A stretch of DNA of 13,375 nucleotides from Bacillota bacterium (GTDB lineage: Bacteria > Bacillota > UBA994), in the NCBI GenBank assembly GCA_018725275.1, contig QLUC01000041.1, forward strand, positions 1 to 13,375, given 5' to 3'. Positions 1-6,592 of this stretch are shown piece after piece. The notes below the pieces were generated by a model that made no database searches, was not told the origin of the DNA, and saw only the letters and a list, made by a program, of their open reading frames with translations. A program made the position numbers and the translations under genes. The number at the start of each line of letters is the position of its first letter. Within the stretch, counting starts at the first letter, position 1.

Positions 1-1
1 A

Positions 2-1405
2 CATGAGGCCGCCATTGAGATTCTCAAGGGTCTCCGGGACCTTTACGAGGCCCACCATCGGGTGAAAATACCGGATGAGACCATCGAAGCGGCGGTCAAA
101 TTGTCGGAGCGCTACATTGCCGACCGGTTTTTGCCAGACAAAGCCATCGATTTGATCGATGAGGCGGGCAGCCGGGTGCGGCTCGCTAACTTTACCGCAC
201 CCCCCAATGTGAAGGAGTTAGAGGACGAGCTTAATCGTCTCAAACAGGAGAAGGCGGCCGCCGCTACTAACCAAGAATATGAGAAAGCGGCAGGCTTGCG
301 GGACAAAGAGAAGGAACTGCGCGATCAACTTGAGGAACTGCGACAAAACTGGGAGAAGGAGCGCATGCGGAGCGAGGCCACTGTGACCCCGGAGGACGTG
401 GCGCATATTGTGGCCGCTTGGACAGGCATACCGGTCAACCGGCTCAAGGAAGAGGAGTCGGAGCGACTCCTCAATTTAGAAAGCATCTTGCATGAGCGCG
501 TAGTCGGGCAGGAGCAGGCGGTGCGTGCGGTATCGCGGGCCTTGCGGCGAGCGCGCGCGGGGCTAAAGGACCCTAAGCGCCCCATCGGTTCCTTCTACTT
601 CCTTGGGCCTACCGGGGTAGGCAAGACCGAGCTGGCCAAGGCGCTGGCGGAAGCGATGTTTGGCGATGAAAATTCGGTGACCCGCATCGATATGTCGGAA
701 TACAGTGAGCGTCACACCGTTTCTCGCCTCGTCGGTTCTCCGCCGGGTTACGTTGGCTATGACGATGGTGGACAACTGACCGAGGCAGTGCGCCGCAAGC
801 CCTATGGGGTGGTGCTCTTTGATGAGATGGAAAAGGCGCACCCCGAGGTCTTCAACGTGCTCCTGCAGGTCCTAGAGGATGGTCGCTTGACCGATGCTAA
901 GGGAAGAAAGGTCAATTTCCAGAACACCATTATCATCATGACTTCAAACATCGGGGCGGAGACTGCCCAGAAGGGGGGGGCGCTCGGCTTCGGCGACCGC
1001 AGCTCCGAGCGTGAGAACCAGAGTGCCTATGAGGCCATGCGCGGACGCTTTCTTGAGGAATTGAAAAAGTCGGTGCGGCCGGAGTTTCTCAACCGCATTG
1101 ATGACGCAATCGTCTTTCACCGGTTAGAAAAAGGTGACATGACGAAGATAGTGGGCATCATGCTGCGCGAGCTCGCGACCAGGGTAAAAGAATATGGCTT
1201 GACGGTTACCTTTAGCGAGGAAGCCCAAGCCTTGCTAGCTGAGGAGGGCTATGACCCGCTCTATGGGGCGAGGCCGCTCAGGCGCGCCATTCAACAAAAA
1301 ATTGAAGACGAGCTCTCTGAGCGCGTCTTAAAGGGTGAATTTGGCGAAGGAAGCAGTGTGCACATCAGCGCAGTCAATGGTGAGCTAGTGTTTAACAAGG
1401 AATGA
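2..1405 (+). CDS. clpC: ClpC, ATP-dependent AAA+ unfoldase (5' partial)
   Basis: This is the C-terminal 467 residues of a Clp/Hsp100 unfoldase; the N-domain and most of the first AAA+ module lie upstream of the window. The frame is open from base 2, and the methionine nearest the left edge is internal. Visible in order are the end of D1 (DKAIDLIDEAGSRVR), a coiled middle segment with a UVR-type motif (EKAAGLRDKEKELRDQLEEL, about residues 93-112 of the fragment) that marks ClpC rather than ClpB or ClpA, the D2 Walker A GPTGVGKT (about 202-209), the pore loop GYVGY (about 249-253), Walker B VVLFDE (about 270-275) and a sensor-2 region GARPLRRAI. The family hands unfolded substrates to ClpP and, in Bacillota, works with the adaptors McsB and MecA. 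It is followed at once by a strong terminator, so it closes an upstream operon, by analogy ctsR-mcsA-mcsB-clpC. The only abnormality is truncation by the window edge. Confidence 0.97.
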   Translation, partial: HEAAIEILKGLRDLYEAHHRVKIPDETIEAAVKLSERYIADRFLPDKAIDLIDEAGSRVRLANFTAPPNVKELEDELNRLKQEKAAAATNQEYEKAAGLRDKEKELRDQLEELRQNWEKERMRSEATVTPEDVAHIVAAWTGIPVNRLKEEESERLLNLESILHERVVGQEQAVRAVSRALRRARAGLKDPKRPIGSFYFLGPTGVGKTELAKALAEAMFGDENSVTRIDMSEYSERHTVSRLVGSPPGYVGYDDGGQLTEAVRRKPYGVVLFDEMEKAHPEVFNVLLQVLEDGRLTDAKGRKVNFQNTIIIMTSNIGAETAQKGGALGFGDRSSERENQSAYEAMRGRFLEELKKSVRPEFLNRIDDAIVFHRLEKGDMTKIVGIMLRELATRVKEYGLTVTFSEEAQALLAEEGYDPLYGARPLRRAIQQKIEDELSERVLKGEFGEGSSVHISAVNGELVFNKE

Positions 1406-1411
1406 GTTCTT

Positions 1412-1445
1412 GAGCCGGCAGATAAGTGCCGGCTCTGTTTTTTTT
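1412..1445 (+). terminator. Intrinsic terminator after clpC
   Basis: A perfect 9-bp stem, GAGCCGGCA (1412-1420) with TGCCGGCTC (1427-1435), encloses a 6-nt loop. It is followed by TG and a run of eight T. It starts 6 nt after the clpC stop and separates the clpC operon from radA. Confidence 0.93.
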
Positions 1446-1466
1446 GCCGCGCCTAGAGTAAGCGCG

Positions 1467-1475
1467 TGTTATAAT
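1467..1475 (+). promoter_or_regulatory. Extended -10 promoter upstream of radA
   Basis: TGTTATAAT is a perfect TGnTATAAT extended -10 element. No good -35 lies 16-18 nt upstream (the region is CCGCGC), as expected for an extended -10 promoter. It lies just after the clpC terminator, with predicted transcription start near 1482. That gives radA a leader of about 120 nt. Confidence 0.65.
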
Positions 1476-1507
1476 GGTTAAAAGTTCTTAATTTGTCGCG
1501 GTTATTA

Positions 1508-1555
1508 GGACAACGCACGATGGTAAGACATGGACAACGCACCATTGGTGCGTTG
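1508..1555 (+). repeat. Direct repeat plus near-perfect palindrome in the radA leader
   Basis: GGACAACGCAC occurs at 1508-1518 and again at 1532-1542 (24-nt period). The second copy runs into a palindrome with 10-nt arms, CAACGCACCA (1535-1544) and TGGTGCGTTG (1546-1555), around a single central T. In RNA the right arm could pair with the left arm of either copy: a 9-bp stem with a 3-nt loop, or an 8-bp stem with a 29-nt loop. No T-tract follows, so it is not an ordinary terminator. It lies between the predicted promoter and radA, so it could be an operator or an RNA switch; the role is unknown. Confidence 0.6.
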
Positions 1556-1602
1556 CTACGGGAGACTCGTTATCTCGAAATTGTTGGCAAAAGGTGGTTG
1601 CT

Positions 1603-2964
1603 ATGGGGGAGAAAACTCGGTTCTTTTGCACCGACTGCGGCCAGGAGAGTCTGAAATGGGTAGGCAGGTGCCCCGGGTGTGGGGTGTGGAACACCATGGT
1701 GGAGGGGCTGGTTGCTAAAAAAAGCAAGGAACCCCGTCTCCGCACGGTCGAGAACCCTCTCGTCCCTCTTGGTTCGGTCACCGCCCTAGGCAAGACACGC
1801 ATTTTAACCCACTCGCCGGAGCTTGACTTGGTGCTTGGCGGTGGCGTTGTTCCGGGGTCGGTGGTGCTGGTGGGTGGTGACCCGGGCATTGGGAAGTCCA
1901 CGCTCATGCTCCAGGCTGCCCATGCTTTGGTTTCGCAGGGGCGCAAGGTGGTCTATGCCTCCGGCGAGGAGTCGCTTGAGCAAATCAGGCTTAGGGCAGA
2001 GCGCCTCGATGCGCGGGCTGGGGAGTTGTTGGTCACCACCGAAACGGATGTCAGCCAGCTCATTACCTTGTTGCAAGCGGCAGCGCCGGAGGTGGTGGTG
2101 GTAGATTCCATTCAGACCATGTACAACAATGTCTTGCCTTCGGCTCCCGGCAGCGTGGGGCAAATTCGTGAATGCTCCGCCCTCCTCATCCGCTTAGCGA
2201 AAGAATCTGGCATGAGCATCTTCTTGGTCGGGCATGTGACTAAGGAAGGGGCAATTGCCGGCCCGCGGGTGCTCGAACACATGGTCGATGCTGTGCTATA
2301 CTTTGAGGGGGAGCGTCACTTGGCTTTCCGCTTGCTCAGGGCGGTAAAAAACCGCTTTGGTTCTACCAATGAGGTCGGCGTCTTTCAAATGGGGCTCAGG
2401 GGCTTGGTGGATGTAGCGAACCCTTCGGAGCTACTGTTGACCGAGAGACCGGTGGATGTAGCAGGCTCCGTCGTGGTTCCCATCATCGAGGGCACGCGGC
2501 CACTCCTAGTTGAGCTGCAGGCTCTTTTGAGCCCGGCCAATTACGGCAACCCACGCCGCACCACTTCGGGAGTTGAAAGCAACCGCGTGGCTATGATTCT
2601 GGCCGTGCTAGAGCGGCGGGCGGGGCTTGATATTACCCATCATGACAGTTATGTCAACGCCGTCGGTGGCATGAAGGTAGGCGACCCGGCGGCCGATTTG
2701 GCGATAGCGGTGTGCCTAGCCTCCAGTCTGCGCAACACTCGCATTAACAGACAACTTGCCGTGGTCGGTGAGGTGGGGTTGACGGGTGAGGTGCGCGGTG
2801 TCAGTCGCATTGAGACGCGGGCGGCAGAGGTTGCTAAGCTAGGTTTCAAGCATTTCATCGTTCCGTCGCGTCACAGCAAAGAGTTAAATGCGCTTGGCGG
2901 GGCAATGACCTTGTATCCCGTAGACAACCTAGGGGAGGCCTTGCAGGTAGCGTGGAATCTTTAA
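1603..2964 (+). CDS. radA: DNA repair protein RadA (Sms)
   Basis: RadA is a RecA-like ATPase and DnaB-type helicase that processes recombination and replication-fork intermediates. The 453-residue product matches the usual length of about 455. It has an N-terminal C4 zinc finger (C9-x2-C12 and C23-x2-C26), Walker A GGDPGIGKST (about 91-100), Walker B VVVVDS (about 164-169), the RadA-specific KNRFG motif (about 249-253) and a C-terminal Lon-protease-like domain from about residue 285 (GGMKVGDPAADLA region). ATG 1603 is chosen because AAGGTGG at 1591-1597 sits 5 nt upstream; a GTG at 1594 overlaps that ribosome binding site. It is first in a tight run with disA (next start 14 nt after its stop). 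In Bacillota RadA and DisA are functionally linked (RadA modulates DisA at recombination intermediates), which fits the co-transcription inferred here. Confidence 0.97.
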   Translation: MGEKTRFFCTDCGQESLKWVGRCPGCGVWNTMVEGLVAKKSKEPRLRTVENPLVPLGSVTALGKTRILTHSPELDLVLGGGVVPGSVVLVGGDPGIGKSTLMLQAAHALVSQGRKVVYASGEESLEQIRLRAERLDARAGELLVTTETDVSQLITLLQAAAPEVVVVDSIQTMYNNVLPSAPGSVGQIRECSALLIRLAKESGMSIFLVGHVTKEGAIAGPRVLEHMVDAVLYFEGERHLAFRLLRAVKNRFGSTNEVGVFQMGLRGLVDVANPSELLLTERPVDVAGSVVVPIIEGTRPLLVELQALLSPANYGNPRRTTSGVESNRVAMILAVLERRAGLDITHHDSYVNAVGGMKVGDPAADLAIAVCLASSLRNTRINRQLAVVGEVGLTGEVRGVSRIETRAAEVAKLGFKHFIVPSRHSKELNALGGAMTLYPVDNLGEALQVAWNL

Positions 2965-2978
2965 GGGGGGTGGTGTTC

Positions 2979-4043
2979 TTGTCAGATAACGAAAAACTAC
3001 TCAGCGCCTTGCGCATCTTAGCGCCGGGGACCATGCTCAGAGAAGGCTTAGACAATGTCCTGCGAGCCAAGACGGGCGCACTCATGGTGATTGGCGATTC
3101 GCCCCAGGTGATGTCCATTGTCGACGGGGGCTTTGCTCTCGATTGCGAATTCTCCCCCACCTCACTCTATGAGTTGGCCAAAATGGATGGTGCCATTATC
3201 TTAAATAAAGATGCCAAGCGTATTCTTTACGCCAATGCTGAACTCGTGCCCGATGCCACCATACCGTCCTCCGAAACAGGCATCAGGCACCGCACCGCTG
3301 AGCGCACCGCCAAACAGACAGGCGAAGTGGTGGTGGCTATCTCGCAGCGCCGTTCCATTATTACCCTCTACCGCGGGTCGATTAAGTACATATTGCGCGA
3401 TTTTGCCGAACTGACCGCCAAGGCTAACCAGGCCATCAGCGCTCTCGAGAAGTACAAGAGCAGCCTCGACAAAATTCTCGCGGAGCTTTCCTTGCAGGAG
3501 TTTCGCGACACTGCGACCGTCTACGATGTTGCCACCGCCGTGCATCGTGCCGAGACCGCGCTCCGCGGTGCCAATGAGGTGCGGCGGTACTTGGTGGAGA
3601 TGGGCGCGGAGGGTCGGCTGATTCGCATGCAGCTCATTGAGCTTTCCCGCGACGTCGATGAGGAGACCAACCTCTTAATTCGCGATTACCTGCCGCCCGG
3701 CGAACCGCGCAGTGTCCAAGAAATTCGCAATCAGCTAAGTGCCCTTAGCGTCGATGAGTTGCTTAACCCCCTTTCCATTTGTCGCGTGCTTGGCCATGGG
3801 GCTAGCTTAAACGCCCTAGACCAAAATATAGCCCCGTCCGGTTACCGCCTGCTCAGTAAGTTGCAGCGCCTGCCGGAGGGCATCATCGACAACCTCATCG
3901 CCGCTTTCGGAGACTTTGGGGGCATTCTCGCGGCAACGCTGGAGGAGCTTGATGAAGTCGAGGGCATCGGTGAAATTCGAGCCAGAGCAATCAAGAATGG
4001 TTTAGAAAGGCTACGCGAGCAAGTCGTGAGTCAACGGCGTTAG
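2979..4043 (+). CDS. disA: DNA integrity scanning diadenylate cyclase DisA
   Basis: DisA makes c-di-AMP from two ATP while scanning DNA and pauses at branched intermediates. The N-terminal DAC domain shows the catalytic DGA (about residues 70-72 in ELAKMDGAIIL) and RHRTAER (about 103-109), both diagnostic. A helical spine follows (about 140-280), then a C-terminal helix-hairpin-helix DNA-binding domain (LDEVEGIGEIRARAIKNGL). The 354-residue product compares with 360 in B. subtilis. Start choice is less certain. TTG 2979 lies 8 nt after the purine block AAGGGGGG (2963-2970) and gives an N-terminus like that of homologues. GTG codons at 2970 and 2973 overlap that block, and GTG 2952 would overlap radA. 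It lies 8 nt before psd, so it is probably part of one transcript with radA, psd and pssA. Confidence 0.96.
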   Translation: MSDNEKLLSALRILAPGTMLREGLDNVLRAKTGALMVIGDSPQVMSIVDGGFALDCEFSPTSLYELAKMDGAIILNKDAKRILYANAELVPDATIPSSETGIRHRTAERTAKQTGEVVVAISQRRSIITLYRGSIKYILRDFAELTAKANQAISALEKYKSSLDKILAELSLQEFRDTATVYDVATAVHRAETALRGANEVRRYLVEMGAEGRLIRMQLIELSRDVDEETNLLIRDYLPPGEPRSVQEIRNQLSALSVDELLNPLSICRVLGHGASLNALDQNIAPSGYRLLSKLQRLPEGIIDNLIAAFGDFGGILAATLEELDEVEGIGEIRARAIKNGLERLREQVVSQRR

Positions 4044-4051
4044 GAGTTGGC

Positions 4052-4702
4052 ATGATGTTATTATGGCAAGAAGGGCGTTCATATTTGGCAATACTAGCGG
4101 CGGTGGCAGTAGGGGCGTACTTGTTATACCCCCCGCTGCTGATACTACCTTTTTTGGGGGTAGGTTTTTTAGCATACTTTTTTCGCGATCCCGAGCGTGC
4201 CCACCCGGAAGAGAAACAGGGCGAGGTTACTTTCCTGTCGCCGGCCGATGGCAAGGTCATGGTCGTGGCCGAGGTAAATGAACCATATTTTTTTGCCGGT
4301 CCTGCTAGGCTCATCACCATTTTTTTGAGCCCCCTCGATGTGCATGTCAATCGAGCCCCCATCGCGGGGGAGGTAGTCGAGGTGCGACATAAAAAGGGTT
4401 TGTTCCGCCCGGCGTTCTTGGTTGATGCCCCCTCAGTTAATGAACGAAATTATGTGGCGATACGGGGTGAATCTACCCAGTGCCTCCTGGTGCAGATTGT
4501 CGGGGTGGTGGCCCGGCGCGTGGTATGCTGGGTAAAAAAGGGAGATAAACTAGAGAGAGGCGCTAAGTTTGGGGTCATGAAGTTTGGCTCCTCGATGCAA
4601 GTCTTCATGCCTTTGGCCGCCACCTGCACCGTGCGTGCGGGGGAGCGAGTAGTGGGCGGAGAAACCGTCATAGGAGTGATCACTCGTGCCGAGCTGGGTT
4701 AG
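4052..4702 (+). CDS. psd: Phosphatidylserine decarboxylase proenzyme
   Basis: This enzyme converts phosphatidylserine to phosphatidylethanolamine at the membrane. It is the short form (216 residues). A hydrophobic N-terminal anchor (about residues 11-43) is followed by FRDPER, LSPADGKV (about 62-69), LSPLDVHVNRAP (about 92-103; the Asp and His of the self-processing site) and the cleavage motif FGSS (G179-S180), where autocleavage would yield the pyruvoyl alpha subunit. The motif is FGSS rather than the LGST of the long bacterial form. ATG 4052 has AGGAG (4042-4046) 5 nt upstream; that Shine-Dalgarno begins inside the disA stop codon. The gene overlaps pssA by 17 nt, so the two steps of PE synthesis are translationally linked. 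Confidence 0.95.
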   Translation: MMLLWQEGRSYLAILAAVAVGAYLLYPPLLILPFLGVGFLAYFFRDPERAHPEEKQGEVTFLSPADGKVMVVAEVNEPYFFAGPARLITIFLSPLDVHVNRAPIAGEVVEVRHKKGLFRPAFLVDAPSVNERNYVAIRGESTQCLLVQIVGVVARRVVCWVKKGDKLERGAKFGVMKFGSSMQVFMPLAATCTVRAGERVVGGETVIGVITRAELG

Positions 4703-5441
4703 GCGTTTCTTGCCCTCGGCCTTCACCTTGGGCAATTTGTACCTGGGAATCTTGGCCATAGTGCTCGTCGTTTCCGGCGAGCACTGGCGTTATGCGTCGT
4801 TCGTCATTATAGTAGGCATGTTTTTCGACGGCCTTGATGGGCGCTTGGCGCGGATGCTTGATGTTTCCAGTAGTTTCGGCAAGGAGCTGGACTCTTTGGC
4901 CGATGTCATCACCTTTGGGGTGGCGCCGGCGGTGCTGCTCATATATTTGCGGCCCGAGTCTGCGCTGTACCATGTGGCGGCAGTGGTCTTTGCCTTTTGC
5001 GGAGCTATTCGCCTAGCGCGCTTTAACACTCAGCTTTCCCTCCTCAAGGGACACTTCACCGGTCTGCCCATACCGGCGGCCGGGGGTCTGGCAGCTACGG
5101 CCACGCTCTACTTTTACCAAGTGCCGTGGGGGTTACTGCCGGCTGTTTATTTTGGCCTCGCGGCGCTCATGGTCAGTCGAGTACCCTACCCAGATTTCAA
5201 GGGGGTCAGGCTACCACAGAGCCAGGTAGTCCTCGCCCTAACTATTGTGGGCACCGTCATCGTCCTGTGGTTCGCCCGGAGTTTCGTCTTCGTACCTCTG
5301 GTACTCTACGCTTTGTTCGGATTGGGCTGGCATCGGGCCTTGTGGCGCCGTCTGCCTGTTGCTTGGAAGATTCGCTACGAAAAGCAAAAAGCCGCCCGCC
5401 TTAAGCGGAGGCTGGAGAAAAGGGCGCGCCGGGTAAAATAA
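4686..5441 (+). CDS. pssA: CDP-diacylglycerol-serine O-phosphatidyltransferase
   Basis: This integral membrane enzyme transfers phosphatidyl from CDP-diacylglycerol to L-serine, giving phosphatidylserine for the Psd encoded just upstream. The CDP-alcohol phosphotransferase signature is intact: D48-x2-D51-G-x2-A55-R56-x8-G65-x3-D69-x3-D73. Several hydrophobic segments follow to about residue 215 (for example VVLALTIVGTVIVLWFA). The C-terminus is a strongly basic tail (KQKAARLKRRLEKRARRVK) that is probably cytoplasmic. GTG 4686 is supported by AGGAGTGA (4672-4679) 6 nt upstream; an in-frame ATG nearer this end is not available. The basic C-terminal extension is the only feature beyond the family core. 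The gene ends 3 nt before a hairpin and faces a convergent gene, so it closes the radA-pssA run. Confidence 0.95.
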   Translation: MPSWVRRFLPSAFTLGNLYLGILAIVLVVSGEHWRYASFVIIVGMFFDGLDGRLARMLDVSSSFGKELDSLADVITFGVAPAVLLIYLRPESALYHVAAVVFAFCGAIRLARFNTQLSLLKGHFTGLPIPAAGGLAATATLYFYQVPWGLLPAVYFGLAALMVSRVPYPDFKGVRLPQSQVVLALTIVGTVIVLWFARSFVFVPLVLYALFGLGWHRALWRRLPVAWKIRYEKQKAARLKRRLEKRARRVK

Positions 5442-5465
5442 AAAGGCTACCCGAGCCGGGTAGCC
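5441..5465 (-). terminator. Intrinsic terminator, minus strand, between convergent genes
   Basis: An 8-bp perfect stem, GGCTACCC (5445-5452) with GGGTAGCC (5458-5465), has a 5-nt loop. Read on the minus strand it is followed by TTTTTATTTTA, a good T-tract, so it should end transcription of the 5480-5872 gene. On the plus strand the downstream bases are only GGTAGGGAACTCTTTT, so it may also help end the pssA transcript, but less well. Confidence 0.8.
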
Positions 5466-5479
5466 GGTAGGGAACTCTT

Positions 5480-5872
5480 TTATCCTAATTTGAAGTAGCC
5501 AAGAGCAGAGGCGCGATTATTTTCTTTTTGGATTACATCTTGTATTTGTAGGCCGAGGAGCTCGCACATGGCGGTGATATAAAAGAGGTTGTTGCCAATC
5601 TCTACCTCGACGATATCGCGGCAATGATCGCAGAGCGCTCCTTGAATATGGCTAGAGGCACTCTCCTTGAAGTCGGATAGGAGCATGCTCTCGGGGATGG
5701 GTTGTTTTTCGACGCAAATTCTAATGCACCCGCAGCTGGTCGCCGCCTTAGCCACGGCTCGGTTGACCCTCGCTGAGGATTCTTGGCACTTGGTCAGGGT
5801 ATCGAGAATGCTGCTGTGCCGGACTAGGTTATTGCTAACCGTTTGCTGAAAAGTGGTGCAGAAATCTTCCAA
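5480..5872 (-). CDS. Small cysteine-rich protein with MazG-like C-terminal helix, function unknown
   Basis: A 130-residue soluble protein with no signal peptide or membrane segment. The N-terminal half is helical (NNLVRHSSILDTLTKCQES, ARVNRAVAKAAT). It is followed by a cysteine cluster, SCGCIRIC (C47, C49, C53), and a CDHC pair (C81, C84) that together could bind a metal. The C-terminus (EVEIGNNLFYITAMCELLGL) resembles the last helices of MazG-type nucleotide pyrophosphohydrolases, but the usual metal-binding Asp of EIGD is Asn. From memory, similar short proteins sit near carD or disA in other Clostridia, where I think they carry only a DUF label (possibly DUF1573); I cannot verify this. TTG 5872 is preferred because AGGTGA lies 5 nt upstream; GTG 5881 overlaps that site and would add three residues. 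It has its own promoter and terminator and is the only minus-strand gene here. Confidence 0.8.
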   Translation of the reverse strand: MEDFCTTFQQTVSNNLVRHSSILDTLTKCQESSARVNRAVAKAATSCGCIRICVEKQPIPESMLLSDFKESASSHIQGALCDHCRDIVEVEIGNNLFYITAMCELLGLQIQDVIQKENNRASALGYFKLG

Positions 5873-5905
5873 GGCTATCACCTCTTCATCATCGTCATTA
5901 GTTAG

Positions 5906-5934
5906 ATTATCCTACACGTGACGGGAGATGTCAA
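5906..5934 (-). promoter_or_regulatory. Sigma-A promoter of the minus-strand cysteine-rich gene
   Basis: On the minus strand a perfect TTGACA -35 (5934-5929) is separated by 17 nt from GATAAT (5911-5906), placing transcription start near 5899, about 27 nt before the start codon. A small inverted repeat TGTCA-AAC-TGACA (5929-5941) overlaps the -35 box and could be an operator half-pair, but it is short enough to be chance. Confidence 0.75.
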
Positions 5935-5985
5935 ACTGACAATGGTTCGATGCTTCCCAGTGAAGGTGAGTCTCGCAAAAAATAT

Positions 5986-6014
5986 TTGACATGTCGCGAA
6001 CCTTGTGCTATGAT
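5986..6014 (+). promoter_or_regulatory. carD promoter P1 (sigma-A, distal)
   Basis: TTGACA (5986-5991), a 17-nt spacer and TATGAT (6009-6014), with TG one base before the -10, make a near-consensus promoter with an extended -10. Transcription would start near 6021, giving a leader of about 50 nt for carD. Confidence 0.75.
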
Positions 6015-6024
6015 TCAGATTTAT

Positions 6025-6053
6025 TTGACTTGCACAGGATGATATGGTATAGT
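6025..6053 (+). promoter_or_regulatory. carD promoter P2 (sigma-A, proximal)
   Basis: TTGACT (6025-6030), a 17-nt spacer and TATAGT (6048-6053), again with TG one base before the -10, lie exactly 39 nt downstream of P1. Transcription would start near 6060, leaving only about 12 nt before the GTG start of carD, enough for the ribosome binding site. Confidence 0.75.
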
Positions 6054-6072
6054 CAGTGGTGGGGGTGATGCT

Positions 6073-6549
6073 GTGTTCTCCATTGGCGATCGGGTGGTAT
6101 ACCCCATGCATGGGGCTGGGGTCATCGAGTCTTATGAAGAGCGGGAAATTCTAGGGAAGTGCCAGCGGTACTTTGTCATGCGCCTGCCGCTCGGAGAAAT
6201 GAAGGTCTACATCCCTGAGAGTAATGTCGACAATATGGGGCTTAGGCAGATTGTCCCCACGAGCGATGTGGCCAAAGTCATAGCGGTGTTGCGCATGAAA
6301 CACCCCGATGAAGAGGGCAACTGGAATCGCCGCTATCGGGCCAACCTCGACAAGTTGCGCACAGGCTGCATCATGGAGGTCGCCCAGGTGGTGAGCAACC
6401 TCATGGCCAGAGAGAGGCAAAAAGGTCTCTCGACAGGGGAGAAACGCATGTTAGACACCGCCCGGCAGATTCTCATCAGCGAATTAATTTTAGTAGAAAA
6501 CACCAGCGAGGCTTTAGTGCAGGAATTGATTGCGAGAGAATGCTGCTAG
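6073..6549 (+). CDS. carD: CarD/CdnL-family RNA polymerase-binding regulator
   Basis: CarD-type proteins bind the RNA polymerase beta subunit through an N-terminal Tudor-like domain and stabilise open complexes through a C-terminal helical DNA-contacting domain, often at rRNA and growth-related promoters. The 158-residue product opens with FSIGDRVVYPMHGAGVIES and contains KVYIPESNVDNMGLR, typical of the RNA polymerase-interacting domain (about 1-60). The helical half holds NWNRRYRANLDKLRTG and LSTGEKRMLDTARQILISEL, typical of the family. GTG 6073 is used, preceded by GGGGGTGAT; there is no in-frame ATG nearby. It ends with a double Cys. It has two tandem promoters and its own terminator, so it may be largely monocistronic, with read-through into the PIN/TRAM gene possible. 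Confidence 0.93.
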   Translation: MFSIGDRVVYPMHGAGVIESYEEREILGKCQRYFVMRLPLGEMKVYIPESNVDNMGLRQIVPTSDVAKVIAVLRMKHPDEEGNWNRRYRANLDKLRTGCIMEVAQVVSNLMARERQKGLSTGEKRMLDTARQILISELILVENTSEALVQELIARECC

Positions 6550-6571
6550 GGCGTCACAGACGCCTTTTTTT
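6550..6571 (+). terminator. Intrinsic terminator after carD
   Basis: GGCGTC (6550-6555), loop ACA, GACGCC (6559-6564) and seven T. The stem is short but GC-rich, begins at the base after the carD stop, and lies 22 nt before the next gene. No convincing separate promoter was found for that gene, so this terminator may be leaky. Confidence 0.8.
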
Positions 6572-6592
6572 ATGTCATAATATAGGGGGGGG

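Noticed and set aside
563..841. Minus-strand frames within clpC and similar long antisense frames through radA, disA, ispDF and cysS
   Set aside because: They lie fully opposite strongly conserved genes, lack ribosome binding sites and have the Arg/Ser/Pro/His-rich composition of shadow frames in GC-rich DNA.
1530..1718. A 62-codon frame overlapping the start of radA, plus a shorter one from ATG 1520, as possible leader peptides
   Set aside because: No Shine-Dalgarno precedes either ATG, both run out of frame into radA, and composition is that of an incidental frame through the palindrome.
5997..6020. A LexA/DinR operator near carD (CGAAC half-site)
   Set aside because: Only one half (CGAAC) is present; the second half GTTCG at the required 4-nt spacing is missing.
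6553..6581. A promoter for the PIN/TRAM gene: GTCACA with TGTCATAAT
   Set aside because: Transcription would start near 6588, inside the only ribosome binding site, and the -35 falls within the carD terminator stem; the match is weak.
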